Below, in pieces: positions 8,091 to 18,145 of a DNA stretch of 64,000 nt. The position numbers and the translations under genes are program-made. Each line of letters begins with the position of its first letter. The first letter of the stretch is position 1. This stretch comes from JBGPTK01 sp963797765 (GTDB lineage Bacteria; Acidobacteriota; Terriglobia; Acidiferrales; UBA7541). The notes under the pieces were generated by a model. It had not been told where the DNA came from. It saw only the letters and a program-made list of their open reading frames with translations, and made no database searches. The DNA is taken from positions 868,001 through 932,000 of the forward strand of contig CAWCQU010000002.1 of NCBI GenBank assembly GCA_963797765.1, given 5' to 3'.

Positions 8091-10502
8091 ATGGGGGGGC
8101 AACTGCTGCAGGATTTGCGCTACGGCCTGCGCATGCTCGCGAAGAATCCCGGTTTCACCGTTGTAGCCGTGCTCACACTGGCGCTGGGCATCGGCGCGAA
8201 TACCGCGATTTTCAGCGTGGTCAATTCTGTCCTTCTCCGGCCGCTGCCTTACCATGAACCGGACCGCCTCGTCTTTCTCTCCGAAAATTCCACGCAGGTT
8301 CCCGAGATGTCCATCTGCTATCCCGACTACCTGGACTGGCTGAAACAGAACAGGGTGTTCAGCGAGCTAGCGATTTTCCAGCCAGACAGTTTGAACCTGA
8401 GCGGCCGGGAAGAGCCGGAAAGGCTTTCGGTTTGGAACGTCTCCTCAAATTTCTTCACGACACTTGGCGTTGTTCCCGTGGTTGGCCGCAATTTTCTTCC
8501 TTCCGACGATCAGGCCGGCGCGAACCCGGTCGTTCTGATCAGCTACGAATTGTGGCAGCGGCGATTTGCCGCGAAAGACAGCATTCTCGGCCAATCGCTG
8601 ATGCTGAGCGGCAACCCCTTTACCGTGGCGGGCGTATTGCCGCGGGATTTTAAATTTTATCTAGCCAGTGATTTGTTCGTTCCCATCGGCCCCCAGTCCG
8701 GCAGTCTGATGCGCCGCGGAAACCACTCAGGCATCTACGGCGTCGCGCGACTAAATCCGGGCGTGACGGTGGAGCACGCCGCCTCGGAAATGCAAACGAT
8801 CGCGCGGCGAATTGCCTTGGAGTTTCCCGCGACAAATACGGGAGTGGATGTCTTTGTAAAGCCCATTCAGGAAGAACTTGCCGCCGGCGTTCGCCCGGCC
8901 TTGCTTGCTCTGATGGCTGCGGTGGGATTTGTGCTGTTAATTGCCTGTGTCAATGTGGCCAATCTGATGTTGGCGCGTTCGGCAAGCCGCGAAAGAGAAA
9001 TGGCGATTCGCGCGACGCTGGGTGCGGGGCGGGCCCGCCTGGTGCGCCAATTACTCACGGAAAGCATTCTGCTCGCGGGCCTGGGAGGAATTCTTGGGTT
9101 GCTCTTGGGTGCTTGGGGAATCGCCGGGCTGGTGCGGCTGATTCCCGCTGAACTGCAGACTCTTGTTCAAATCCGCATCGATCCCGTGGTAGTGGTTTTT
9201 GTGGCGGGCGTCGCGTTCCTGGCGGGAATACTGTTTGGCTTGGCGCCGGCGTTTGCATCGCCCAACGTCGATGTGAACACAGCACTGCAAGAAGGAAGCC
9301 GGGGATCGACCAGCGGAGCGCGGCGACGGCTGCGCGACTGGCTTGTGATTTCCGAAATGGCTCTGGCGCTGGTTTTGCTGGTGTGCGCCGGGCTGATGAT
9401 GAAGAGTTTCCGCGCGGTCCTCGACGTCAATCCCGGATTCAATCCCAACAATGTCCTCACCATGCGCGTTTCGCTTCCGGATTCGAAGTATCCTCAGAAG
9501 GCGCAAGCGGTGCAGTTCTTTCGCACTGTTCTCGAACGCCTTCACGCTGTTCCCGGAGTTCTGGAAGCCGCCCTCGTGACGCCGTTGCCCCTCAGCGGCC
9601 AAGGTTGGCAGGGCGATCTTCTGTTTGATGGAAAACCAATTCCCGAGCTGGGAAGAGAGCCGAATTCGAACTATCACTTCATCAGTCCGGATTATCTGAG
9701 CACGATGGGGATTCCGCTGCTCGAAGGGCGAAACTTCACGCTGGCGGATGATGAAAATTCGCCGTCGGTGGCCCTGGTGAGCAGCAGTTTCGCGAAGCGT
9801 TATTGGCCCGGCGAAGGCGCGATCGGAAAGCGATTTCGCTTCGTTCGAAACCAGCAGGATACCTGGAAAACCGTGGTTGGCGTCGTCGGGGACACCAAGC
9901 AGTACGGCCTGGATTCGAAAACCAAAACGGAATTTTATGTCTCCTTCCTTCAGCGCCCGATCTATTACACAACTTTGGTCGTGCGGACGGCGGCCGCTCC
10001 GTTGAGTTTTGCCCCGAGAATTTCGAAGGAAATTCGCGCCGTCGATCCCGACCAGCCTGTTTATCACCTGGAAACCATGGACCAATATCTGGACCAGTCC
10101 CTGGCCACGCGGCGGACCACCGCAATCCTTCTTGGCCTGTTCGCGGGATTGACCATTGTGCTGGCAGCGGTCGGAATCTACGGCGTGATTTCCTACGGGG
10201 TAGCGCAGCGCACGCATGAAATTGGAATTCGCATGGCGCTGGGCGCTCGGCCACAAAACGTAATGAGGCTGATTCTGGCGCAGGGTGCAAAGCTCGCGCT
10301 GATCGGAATTGCCATCGGCCTCGCGGCGTCGTTGGCGCTTACCCGCTTGATGTCGACGCTTCTCTTTGGTGTGAGCCCGTTCGATCCGGCAACCTTTTCA
10401 ATCGTTGCAGTTTTGCTTTCGCTGGTGGCGCTAGCCGCATGCTACATCCCGGCGCGGCGCGCCATGCGCGTCGATCCGATGGTGGCTTTGCGGTACGAAT
10501 AG
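8091..10502 (+). CDS. ADOP-family double MacB/FtsX permease (copy B)
   Basis: This 803-residue copy starts at ATG 8091, where GGAGG lies 5 bp upstream and the family N-terminus GGQLLQDLRYGLRML begins; an in-frame ATG at 8037 would add residues unlike any other copy. The first helix contains LTLALGIGANTAIF. FtsX domains lie near 270-400 and 680-800, and the end is VDPMVALRYE. It is the first permease after the fusion protein and ATPase, so it is the best candidate for a conventional MacAB-like partner. Its stop codon TAG overlaps the SD of copy C eight bases upstream of the next ATG, so translational coupling is likely. The reading frame is intact. Confidence 0.95.
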   Translation: MGGQLLQDLRYGLRMLAKNPGFTVVAVLTLALGIGANTAIFSVVNSVLLRPLPYHEPDRLVFLSENSTQVPEMSICYPDYLDWLKQNRVFSELAIFQPDSLNLSGREEPERLSVWNVSSNFFTTLGVVPVVGRNFLPSDDQAGANPVVLISYELWQRRFAAKDSILGQSLMLSGNPFTVAGVLPRDFKFYLASDLFVPIGPQSGSLMRRGNHSGIYGVARLNPGVTVEHAASEMQTIARRIALEFPATNTGVDVFVKPIQEELAAGVRPALLALMAAVGFVLLIACVNVANLMLARSASREREMAIRATLGAGRARLVRQLLTESILLAGLGGILGLLLGAWGIAGLVRLIPAELQTLVQIRIDPVVVVFVAGVAFLAGILFGLAPAFASPNVDVNTALQEGSRGSTSGARRRLRDWLVISEMALALVLLVCAGLMMKSFRAVLDVNPGFNPNNVLTMRVSLPDSKYPQKAQAVQFFRTVLERLHAVPGVLEAALVTPLPLSGQGWQGDLLFDGKPIPELGREPNSNYHFISPDYLSTMGIPLLEGRNFTLADDENSPSVALVSSSFAKRYWPGEGAIGKRFRFVRNQQDTWKTVVGVVGDTKQYGLDSKTKTEFYVSFLQRPIYYTTLVVRTAAAPLSFAPRISKEIRAVDPDQPVYHLETMDQYLDQSLATRRTTAILLGLFAGLTIVLAAVGIYGVISYGVAQRTHEIGIRMALGARPQNVMRLILAQGAKLALIGIAIGLAASLALTRLMSTLLFGVSPFDPATFSIVAVLLSLVALAACYIPARRAMRVDPMVALRYE

Positions 10503-10510
10503 GAGAAGCT

Positions 10511-12904
10511 ATGGGAGCTCTGCTGCAAGATTTTCGCTTTGGCCTGCGGATGCTGGCGAAAAATCACGGGTTCGCCGCTGTGGCCGTGCTTACCCTGGCG
10601 CTCGGCATCGGCGCAAACACCGCGATTTTCAGCGTTGTGGATAGCGTCCTGCTTCGCCCTCTCCCGTTCAAACAATCGCAACAGCTGGTTGTCGTTTACA
10701 CGAAAGATAGCCACGACGCACGAAACTGGGTGTCCTATCCGGATTTCCAGGACTGGCGCGCGCAAAATAAAAGCTTCGCTGCGATTGCCGCCTGGGTGCC
10801 GCAGAGCGTCAATCTAACCGGGCAGGGAGAGCCTAAGCGAGTCGTCGGCGCGTTTGTCTCCGCCAATTTTCTTTCCATGCTCGGCGTCGAGCCCGCGATG
10901 GGGCGCGATTTTCGCGAAGGTGAAGATCATCCCGGAGATCACGTCGCTCTCATCACCTATGGCATGTGGCAGGGAATGCTGGGAGGCGATCCGGAGGCGG
11001 TGGGGAAGGCGCTCGCGCTGAACGGCGAGTCATTTACGGTAATCGGAATCATTCCACGGAATTTTCATTTTCCGCTCAGCGACCCGCAAGTTCTGATTCC
11101 CTATCCCTTCTATCCGAATTTCAGCCAGCAACGAAATCAAATTTCGTTGGCTGCGATTGGCCGCATCAAAAGCGGCGTCAACATGGCGCAGGCGCAATCC
11201 GAGATGAACACGATCGCGGGCAGGCTTGCGGCGCAGTATCCGGCCAGCAACGGGGACCGCGGCATTCTGCTCGTGCCGTTCCACAGCGTGGCCGTGGAAG
11301 ATGTGCGTCCCCAAATCCTTTTGCTGTGGGCCATGGTTGGCTTGGTGCTGCTGATCGCGTGCGCCAATGTGGCCAATCTACTGCTGGCCCGCGCCACTGG
11401 GCGCAGCCGTGAAATGGCTCTGCGCGCGACGCTTGGCGCGGGAAGATCGCGCATCATCCGCCAGTTGCTGACCGAGACAATTTTGTTGTGGCTCGCCGGC
11501 GGAGCGGCCGGTGTGCTTTGGTCCTATTGGGGAGTTGCCGCGCTTGCGACGCGGCTCGATCCGGATTTGGCGCGCGGGCTCCACGTGAATGCAGCGGCGC
11601 TGGCATTCACTCTGCTCATTTCCATTTTCACGGGATTGTTATTCGGGCTGGGCCCCGCGCTCGGGCTTTCTAAAATCAACCTCAACGAATCTCTGAAGCA
11701 GGGCGGCGGCTCGGTATCCTCCTCGCATGGCCACTGGATGCGCCGCGTACTGGTGGTGATGCAAGTGGCCATGGCGCTTCTGTTGCTTACCGGCTCCGGC
11801 TTGCTGTTACGCAGTTTGCAGCGCGTGCTGCAGGTTTCACCCGGCTTTGACGACGGCAAGTTGCTGACCATGGAATACCGCTTGCCGCGCACGAAATATT
11901 CCCAGGATTATCAGCCGTGGAATTTTCACCGCGAAGTGGTTCGCCGCGTCAGCGCATTGCCGGGAGTGAAATCCGCTTCGGTGATTCTGGCTCTACCGTT
12001 CAGCGGCAATGGAAACGTTACCCCATTCGAATTGCTTGACCGGCCCGCGCCGGCTCCCGGCCGCGAACCCACAACGCAAACCAATTTATCCGATTCGAAT
12101 CTGCTACGAACTCTGGGCATTCCCTTGTTGCGCGGGCGCTTCTTTACGGAGCAGGATTCAGCGGACCAGCCCACCGTCGCCGTCATAAACGAAACCATGG
12201 CGCGAAAATTCTGGCCGGATGGCGATCCACTCGAAAAGCAAATCCGCATTCCGCAGCTAAAAGCTACCGCAAAAATTGTGGGCGTGGTGGGCGACGTCAG
12301 GCAATTCAGTCTCGAGGATCCCGACCAGTCGCAAGTCTACATTCCGTTCGCTCAGCATCCGTTCATTTTTGCCACGCTGGCCGTAAAGACCGAGGGCGAT
12401 CCGCTGGCCCTGGCAAAATCCGTTCAACAGGCGATCTGGTCTATCGATCCTGACCAGCCCATGTGGAAAATCCGCACCCTCGAATCCCTTGTCGATGGCT
12501 CGCTCGGCCAGCGCCGGCTGATCGGGTGGCTCCTGGCGGGTTTTGCAGTTCTAGTACTCCTGCTTGCCACTTTGGGAATTTACGGCGTGATGGCCTACCT
12601 GGTCAGCCAGCGCACCCATGAGATCGGAATTCGCATGGCGCTCGGTGCTCAGCCAAAAAACGTGGTGAAACTCATCATTGGGCAGGGATCGCGTATGGTG
12701 ATTTATGGAATTGCGTGTGGCCTTGCGCTGGCGTTAACGCTGGCGAAATTAATGACGAAATTGCTGTTTGGCGTGAGCCCGTTCGATCCATTCACGTTTG
12801 CCGGAGTGGCGATCTTACTATCGGTTGTGGCGCTTTTTGCGTGCTACGTCCCGGCGCGGCGCGCGATGCGCGTCGATCCGCTGGTGGCACTGCGCTACGA
12901 ATAA
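10511..12904 (+). CDS. ADOP-family double MacB/FtsX permease (copy C)
   Basis: The start is ATG 10511, with AGGAG formed by the stop codon of copy B and the bases after it. The in-frame ATG at 10439 lies inside copy B and is rejected. At 797 residues it is intact: N-terminal GALLQDFRFGLRMLAKN, a first helix, a periplasmic domain, an FtsX domain containing LIACANVANLLLARA (near 275), a second periplasmic domain, a C-terminal FtsX domain with THEIGIRMALGAQ, and the ending VDPLVALRYE. It is only 8 bp from copy B but 137 bp from copy D, so B and C look like one transcriptional pair. The substrate is unknown. Confidence 0.95.
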   Translation: MGALLQDFRFGLRMLAKNHGFAAVAVLTLALGIGANTAIFSVVDSVLLRPLPFKQSQQLVVVYTKDSHDARNWVSYPDFQDWRAQNKSFAAIAAWVPQSVNLTGQGEPKRVVGAFVSANFLSMLGVEPAMGRDFREGEDHPGDHVALITYGMWQGMLGGDPEAVGKALALNGESFTVIGIIPRNFHFPLSDPQVLIPYPFYPNFSQQRNQISLAAIGRIKSGVNMAQAQSEMNTIAGRLAAQYPASNGDRGILLVPFHSVAVEDVRPQILLLWAMVGLVLLIACANVANLLLARATGRSREMALRATLGAGRSRIIRQLLTETILLWLAGGAAGVLWSYWGVAALATRLDPDLARGLHVNAAALAFTLLISIFTGLLFGLGPALGLSKINLNESLKQGGGSVSSSHGHWMRRVLVVMQVAMALLLLTGSGLLLRSLQRVLQVSPGFDDGKLLTMEYRLPRTKYSQDYQPWNFHREVVRRVSALPGVKSASVILALPFSGNGNVTPFELLDRPAPAPGREPTTQTNLSDSNLLRTLGIPLLRGRFFTEQDSADQPTVAVINETMARKFWPDGDPLEKQIRIPQLKATAKIVGVVGDVRQFSLEDPDQSQVYIPFAQHPFIFATLAVKTEGDPLALAKSVQQAIWSIDPDQPMWKIRTLESLVDGSLGQRRLIGWLLAGFAVLVLLLATLGIYGVMAYLVSQRTHEIGIRMALGAQPKNVVKLIIGQGSRMVIYGIACGLALALTLAKLMTKLLFGVSPFDPFTFAGVAILLSVVALFACYVPARRAMRVDPLVALRYE

Positions 12905-13041
12905 ACCGTGTCAGTCTGGTTTTGGGAAGCGAAGAAAGTTGTTTGGCGCTGAAGAAAAAGGAATCAAAAAGCCTGGCTGGTTCGTATTGAAGAAAGACCG
13001 GACCAACTTTGCGATGTTCGACGTTTGCACTGGAGGCTTTG

Positions 13042-15568
13042 ATGTCCATCACTGGAGATTCCAAGGAAGCGCGGCCAACCAATTGGGGAACAATGTTTGA
13101 GACCACCTGGGGCGACTTCCGTTTTGGCTTGCGCATGTTGCGGAAGAATATTGGTTTCACCGCGGCGGCCGTGCTGACGCTTGCGCTGGGCATCGGCGTG
13201 AACGCCGCAATTTTCAGCATGGTGGACGGTTTATTTTTGCGTCCGTTCCCGATGAAAAATCCGCAGCAGATGGTTTATTTCGCTTCGCAAAAACACAAAG
13301 GCTGGTCGAACGGTTATTCCTATCCGGAATTCGAGGACATTCGCGACCAAACCACGGATATTTTTTCGACAGTCGCAGCCTATCAGATCGGCCAGGACGG
13401 CCTGACCACGAACGGAAAGACCGAGCCGATTCAATCCGCTTACGTGCCCGGCGATTTTTTTACGATGCTGGGCGTTCAACCATATCTGGGGCGGTATATT
13501 TTGCCTTCGGAAGGAAAAGCGGCCGGCGCCGATCCTGTGATCGTTCTGAGTTACATGTATTGGAAGCGGCGCTTCGGAGCAGACCCCGGAGTGATCGGCA
13601 AAAGCGTCGCGCTGAACGGCCATCCCGTGACGGTGATCGGCGTGGCCCCGGAACGGTTTCTGGGGATCGCAACTTTTTTTGAGACGCAGGGATATTTGCC
13701 CACGGGCATCGCATCGTACGCGGCGGATGCCACTCCGGATTTTATGACTAGCCGGGAAAGTCCCCGGCTGATTCTGCTGGCGCGGCTGCGCGATGGAGTA
13801 ACCGTGGAGCGCGCGCAAGCTTCGTTGCGCGTGATTTCCGATCGGCTCGCAAAGCAATATCCAAAGACGAACGAAGGCACGGTGATTCACGCATTCCAAT
13901 TACGCCCGCCGGGGCCGATGGGAAATCCAGCAGCCACGCCGATCACGGGAATTATCGTCCTGTTTCTGGTTCTCGCGGCGTTCCCGCTGCTGCTTGCTTG
14001 CGTGAACGTAGCCAACCTGTTGCTGGTCCGCGCGCGGGCCCGCCGGCAGGAAATGACGATTCGCGCCGCGCTGGGCGCCGCTCGCGGCCGGTTGGTGCGG
14101 CAATTGCTTGTGGAAAGTTTGCTGCTGGCTTTCTTCGGTTGCGCGGGAGGAATTCTTTTGGGACTGGGCGGAAGCCGGGCGCTGAGCTCGATTCCGCTGC
14201 AAACCGATTTCCCCATCGTGTTGGATTTCCATTTCGATTGGAGAGTATTTGCGTATGCGGCGGCGGTGGCGCTGGTGGCCGGCGTGCTGGTGGGAATCAT
14301 TCCAGCGCTGCGCGCGTCGCGAAACAATTTGAGCGAAGTGTTGCACGAGGGCGGCCGCTCGTCCACGGGGGCGCGAAACCGTTTTCGCAACACGATGGTC
14401 GCCGTGCAAGTGGGCGGCTCGCTGATGCTGCTGATTGTTGCGGGCTTGTTTACTCGCAGCCTGCAGATGGCTCAGCACCAGGATTTGGGATTCGCCGCGG
14501 ATCACGTGCTGAACCTCACCCTTAATCCAAGCGAAATCGGTTATACGAAAACGCAGGCGAGCGCCTTCTACAAGGAATTGTTGGAGCGTGTGCGCAGCGC
14601 GCCGGGCGTTCAATCCGCGAGCCTGGCGATTGGCTTGCCGATGGGAGATGTTCTGTTCGGCGACGCCGTCGAGGTGCCGGGCTTCAAAAATTCCGGAGGT
14701 GAGAAGCCGCCGGAACCGAATTACAACGCCGTTTCCCCCGGATACTTCAAGACGATGGGAATCCCGTTGCTGGCAGGACGCGAATTCAGCGAACAAGACA
14801 CACCGGATTCGCCGCACGTAGCCATCGTGAGCGAAGCAATGGCCAAGCTGTATTGGCCGGGACAAAACGCGGTGGGGCAAAAATTCACGAGGAAAAGCGA
14901 TCCAGGCCATACAGTGGAAGTGGTAGGTGTGGCGAAAAATATTCGCATGGCAAACACCTTGGAATTGGGAGATGCGATGTTCTACGCACCGCTGACCCAG
15001 AATCCCGCACAGAGTTTTGCCGCCAGCCAGACGCTGCAGGTGCTCACGATCGGGCCTCCGCAAACCATGGAGAGGGAAGTGGCGGAGCTGGTGCAATCGA
15101 TTGCACCGGCAATGCCCGTGCTTCGCGTGCGAACCATGCGGCAAGCTCTTTCCGGAATCAACGGATTATTCCTGTTCGAAATGGGAGCAGGCATCGCGGC
15201 TTCGCTGGGAATTCTGGGATTGATCTCTGGCGGTCGTGGGCGTCTACGGAGTGGTTTCGTATTCGGCAAGCCAGCGCACGCAGGAAATCGGAATTCGCAT
15301 GGCGCTGGGCGCGCAGCCAGGGCAGATATTGCGGATGGTATTCCGGCAAGGGTTCGCGATCATCGCGGTGGGCGTGGCGCTGGGGGTGCTGGGAGCCGCG
15401 GGAATGTCGCGGCTGGTTGGCGGGTTGCTGGTGGGAGTGGGCGGCACCGATCCGCTCACTTACTTCAGCGCATCGCTGGTGCTGGCGACGGTGGCGATGG
15501 CTGCGTGCTACATCCCGGCACGGCGCGCGACGAAAGTGGACCCAATGACCGCGCTGCATTACGAATGA
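13042..15568 (+). CDS. ADOP-family permease (copy D), one frameshift
   Basis: The start is ATG 13042 (GGAGG 5 bp upstream), giving an N-terminal extension of about 17 residues before the family segment FETTWGDFRFGLRML. The frame is intact through both periplasmic domains. It then shifts near 15226: one frame reads LGILGLI and the next continues LAVVGVYGVVSY through to the ending VDPMTALHYE at 15568. Removing one T from GATCTCTGG restores a protein of about 841 residues. Without correction the last FtsX domain is lost and the frame runs on to 15642 as unrelated sequence. The C-terminal His in place of Arg (ALHYE) is unique among the 13 copies. The frameshift may be a sequencing error (see findings). 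Confidence 0.88.
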
Positions 15569-15672
15569 TGCAACGCTTTTCGATTCGCGATGAGCATCGC
15601 GAGAAACGCGACACACGGCGAAAATGCGAAGCCGGAATTTGAGCCGCCGCTTGTCGAGAATGAAGAGGGGCC

Positions 15673-18127
15673 ATGGATACACTCTGGCAGGATTTGCGGT
15701 ACGGCCTTCGCATGATGGCGAAGAATCCGGGATTCACGATTGTAGCGGTGCTGGCGTTAACGCTCGGCATCGGCGCGAATACCGCCATTTTCAGCGTGAT
15801 CGATGCGGTGATTTTGCGGCCGCTGCCGTTTGCATCTTCTGACCGGCTGGTTGCGGTATGGAGCACAAACACGCAGCGCGGGATTTCGCGTAACAGCGCG
15901 TCTTATCCTGATTTCATCGACTGGCGGTCGCAGAGCCGTTCCTTCGACGGGATGGCGGCATGGCATGACAGTGATTTCACGCTGACAGGATCGGGCGATC
16001 CCGCTCACTTGTATGGCGTGGTGGTCTCTCCGGGTTTATTTCCCATGCTGGGTGCATCGCCGCTCCTCGGCAGGAATTTTCTGCCCGAAGAAGAAGATCC
16101 CGGTAGAGCCAAAGTCCATCCTGTCATTCTCAGTCATTCCATGTGGCAGGGGCGCTTCAGCTCCGACCCAAACGTGATCGGAAAAAATATTACGCTCGAT
16201 GGCATGCCATTCACGATTGTGGGTGTAATGCCGGCGGGCTTTCAATATCCCATCCAAGCGAAAAATGCGGACCTGTGGATGGCGATCGTGATGGATGGCA
16301 TTACCACCGATGGCAGTCCCAGCTATATGACGATGCGCGGGGCGCACTATCTGCACGTCACTGGACGGCTGAAGCCCGGAGTTAAGCTGGCGCAAGCGCA
16401 AGCGGAAATGGATACGATCGCCAGTTCGCTCTCCGGGCAATATGCCGATACGAACAAATATCGCGGAGTGAAAATCGAAACGGAACTGGACCGCATGGTC
16501 GGCGATGTGCGTCCGGCATTGCTTATCTTGTTAGGCGCGGTTGGCTGCGTGCTGCTTGATTGCGTGCGTAAACGTGGCGAATCTCTTGCTCGCACGTGCG
16601 ACATCCAGGCAAAAAGAAATCGCGATCCGGTCTTCACTGGGCGCAGGACGGATGCGGATTGTCCGTCAAGTTTTACAGAAAGCCTTTTGCTTTCGTTTCT
16701 GGGCGGCGCGCTAGGATTGATTCTTGCGTGGTGGGGAACCGATGTGCTGCTGGCGCTGAGTCCTGCGAATGTTCCGCGCCTTTCAGGAATTCATTTGAGT
16801 GGACGAGTGCTGGGATTTACGGCGCTGGCTTCGCTGGCAACCGGAATCTTTTTCGGGTTGCTGCCCGCTCTGCACATTTCGCGATCCGGCCTGGCGGAAA
16901 CGCTGAAGGAAGGCGGCCGCGGTTCCACCGAAGGAGTTCTTCGGAATCGAATGCGCAGCGCGCTGGTGATTGCCGAAGTGGCGCTGGCGCTGGTGCCACT
17001 GATCGGAGCCGGATTGTTGATACAAAGTTTTGTGCGGCTTTCGCGCGTGAAGCCGGGCTTTGATGCGCACAACGTGCTGGCGGTTACGATTGGCTTGCCC
17101 GATGCGCGCTACGACTTGGCGCACCAGGCGGCGTTCTTCGAGCAATTGCTGCAGCGTACTCGCGCGCTGCCCGGCGTCCATTCCGCGGGAGCGGTGGAAC
17201 CATTGCCGCTGAGCTCGGATGATATCCAGGTGAGTTTTACAATCGAAGGGCGGCCGGTGGCAAAAAGCGAGGAGCCGTCAACGAACTACCGCGATGTGAC
17301 CCCCGGTTATTTTCAGACGATGCATATTCCGCTTTTGCAAGGACGCGATTTCACTGCGCAAGACAATTCGAAATCGCCGGCAGTGATCATCGTCAATCAA
17401 ACGTTCGCCAAAACGTTTTTTCCCCAACGAAAATCCACTGGGAAAGCGAATCCAGCCGGGCATGTCCGTTGGCCCCGGCACCAAAGTAATGCGAGAAATC
17501 GTGGGCGTGGTGGGCGATGTACACCATCGAGGGCTGAATATAGAAGCGGGGCCGGAAGCATACGAGCCGGAATCGCAAATGCCGTTCGACGGGATGATTA
17601 TGGTGGTGCGGACGGACAACGATCCGAGAAGCGACATTGCTTCCATTCGTGAACAGGTCCGGGCGCTCGATAAAGATCTGCCGGTGTATGACTCGAAGCT
17701 GATGGAGGAATATCTTTCCGCGTCGGTGGCGCAGCCTCGATTCAACACATTGCTTCTGGGAATTTTCGCGGTGGTGGCGCTGCTGCTGGCGGCCGTGGGG
17801 CTTTACGGCGTGATGTCGTATTCCGTGGTGCAGCGCACGCACGAGATTGGAATTCGCATGGCGCTGGGCGCGCAGCAAAAAGACGTGATGCAGATGGTGG
17901 TGGGCCAGGCGTTTCGATTAACTCTGACCGGCACCGTGATGGGATTGGCCGGCGCGTGGGCAGCGACGCGATTGATGTCGAGTCTGCTGTTTGGCGTGAG
18001 CGCTTCCGACCCAACCACATTTGCCGGGGTAGCTCTGTTACTGGGGACAGTTTCCCTGTTGGCGTGTTATGTGCCGGCGCGGCGGGCGATGCAGGTCGAT
18101 CCGATGGTCGCTCTCCGTTATGAATGA
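15673..18127 (+). CDS. ADOP-family permease (copy E), three frameshifts
   Basis: The start is ATG 15673, opening DTLWQDLRYGLRMM. Three single-base indels interrupt the frame. An extra base near 16558 turns LLIACVNVANLLLAR into another frame, a missing A near 16674 restores the original frame at TESLLLSF, and an extra base in the T6C4 run at 17416-17425 shifts it again before PNENPLGKR. The last part (17462 onward) carries the second FtsX domain and ends VDPMVALRYE. Corrected, the product is about 817 residues with complete ADOP architecture. Two of the sites are near homopolymers. It is either a pseudogene or, more likely given intact selection-like sequence in every segment, an error-affected gene. 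Copy F follows after 18 bp. Confidence 0.85.
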
Positions 18128-18145
18128 GCCCGGCGGGAGGTAAAA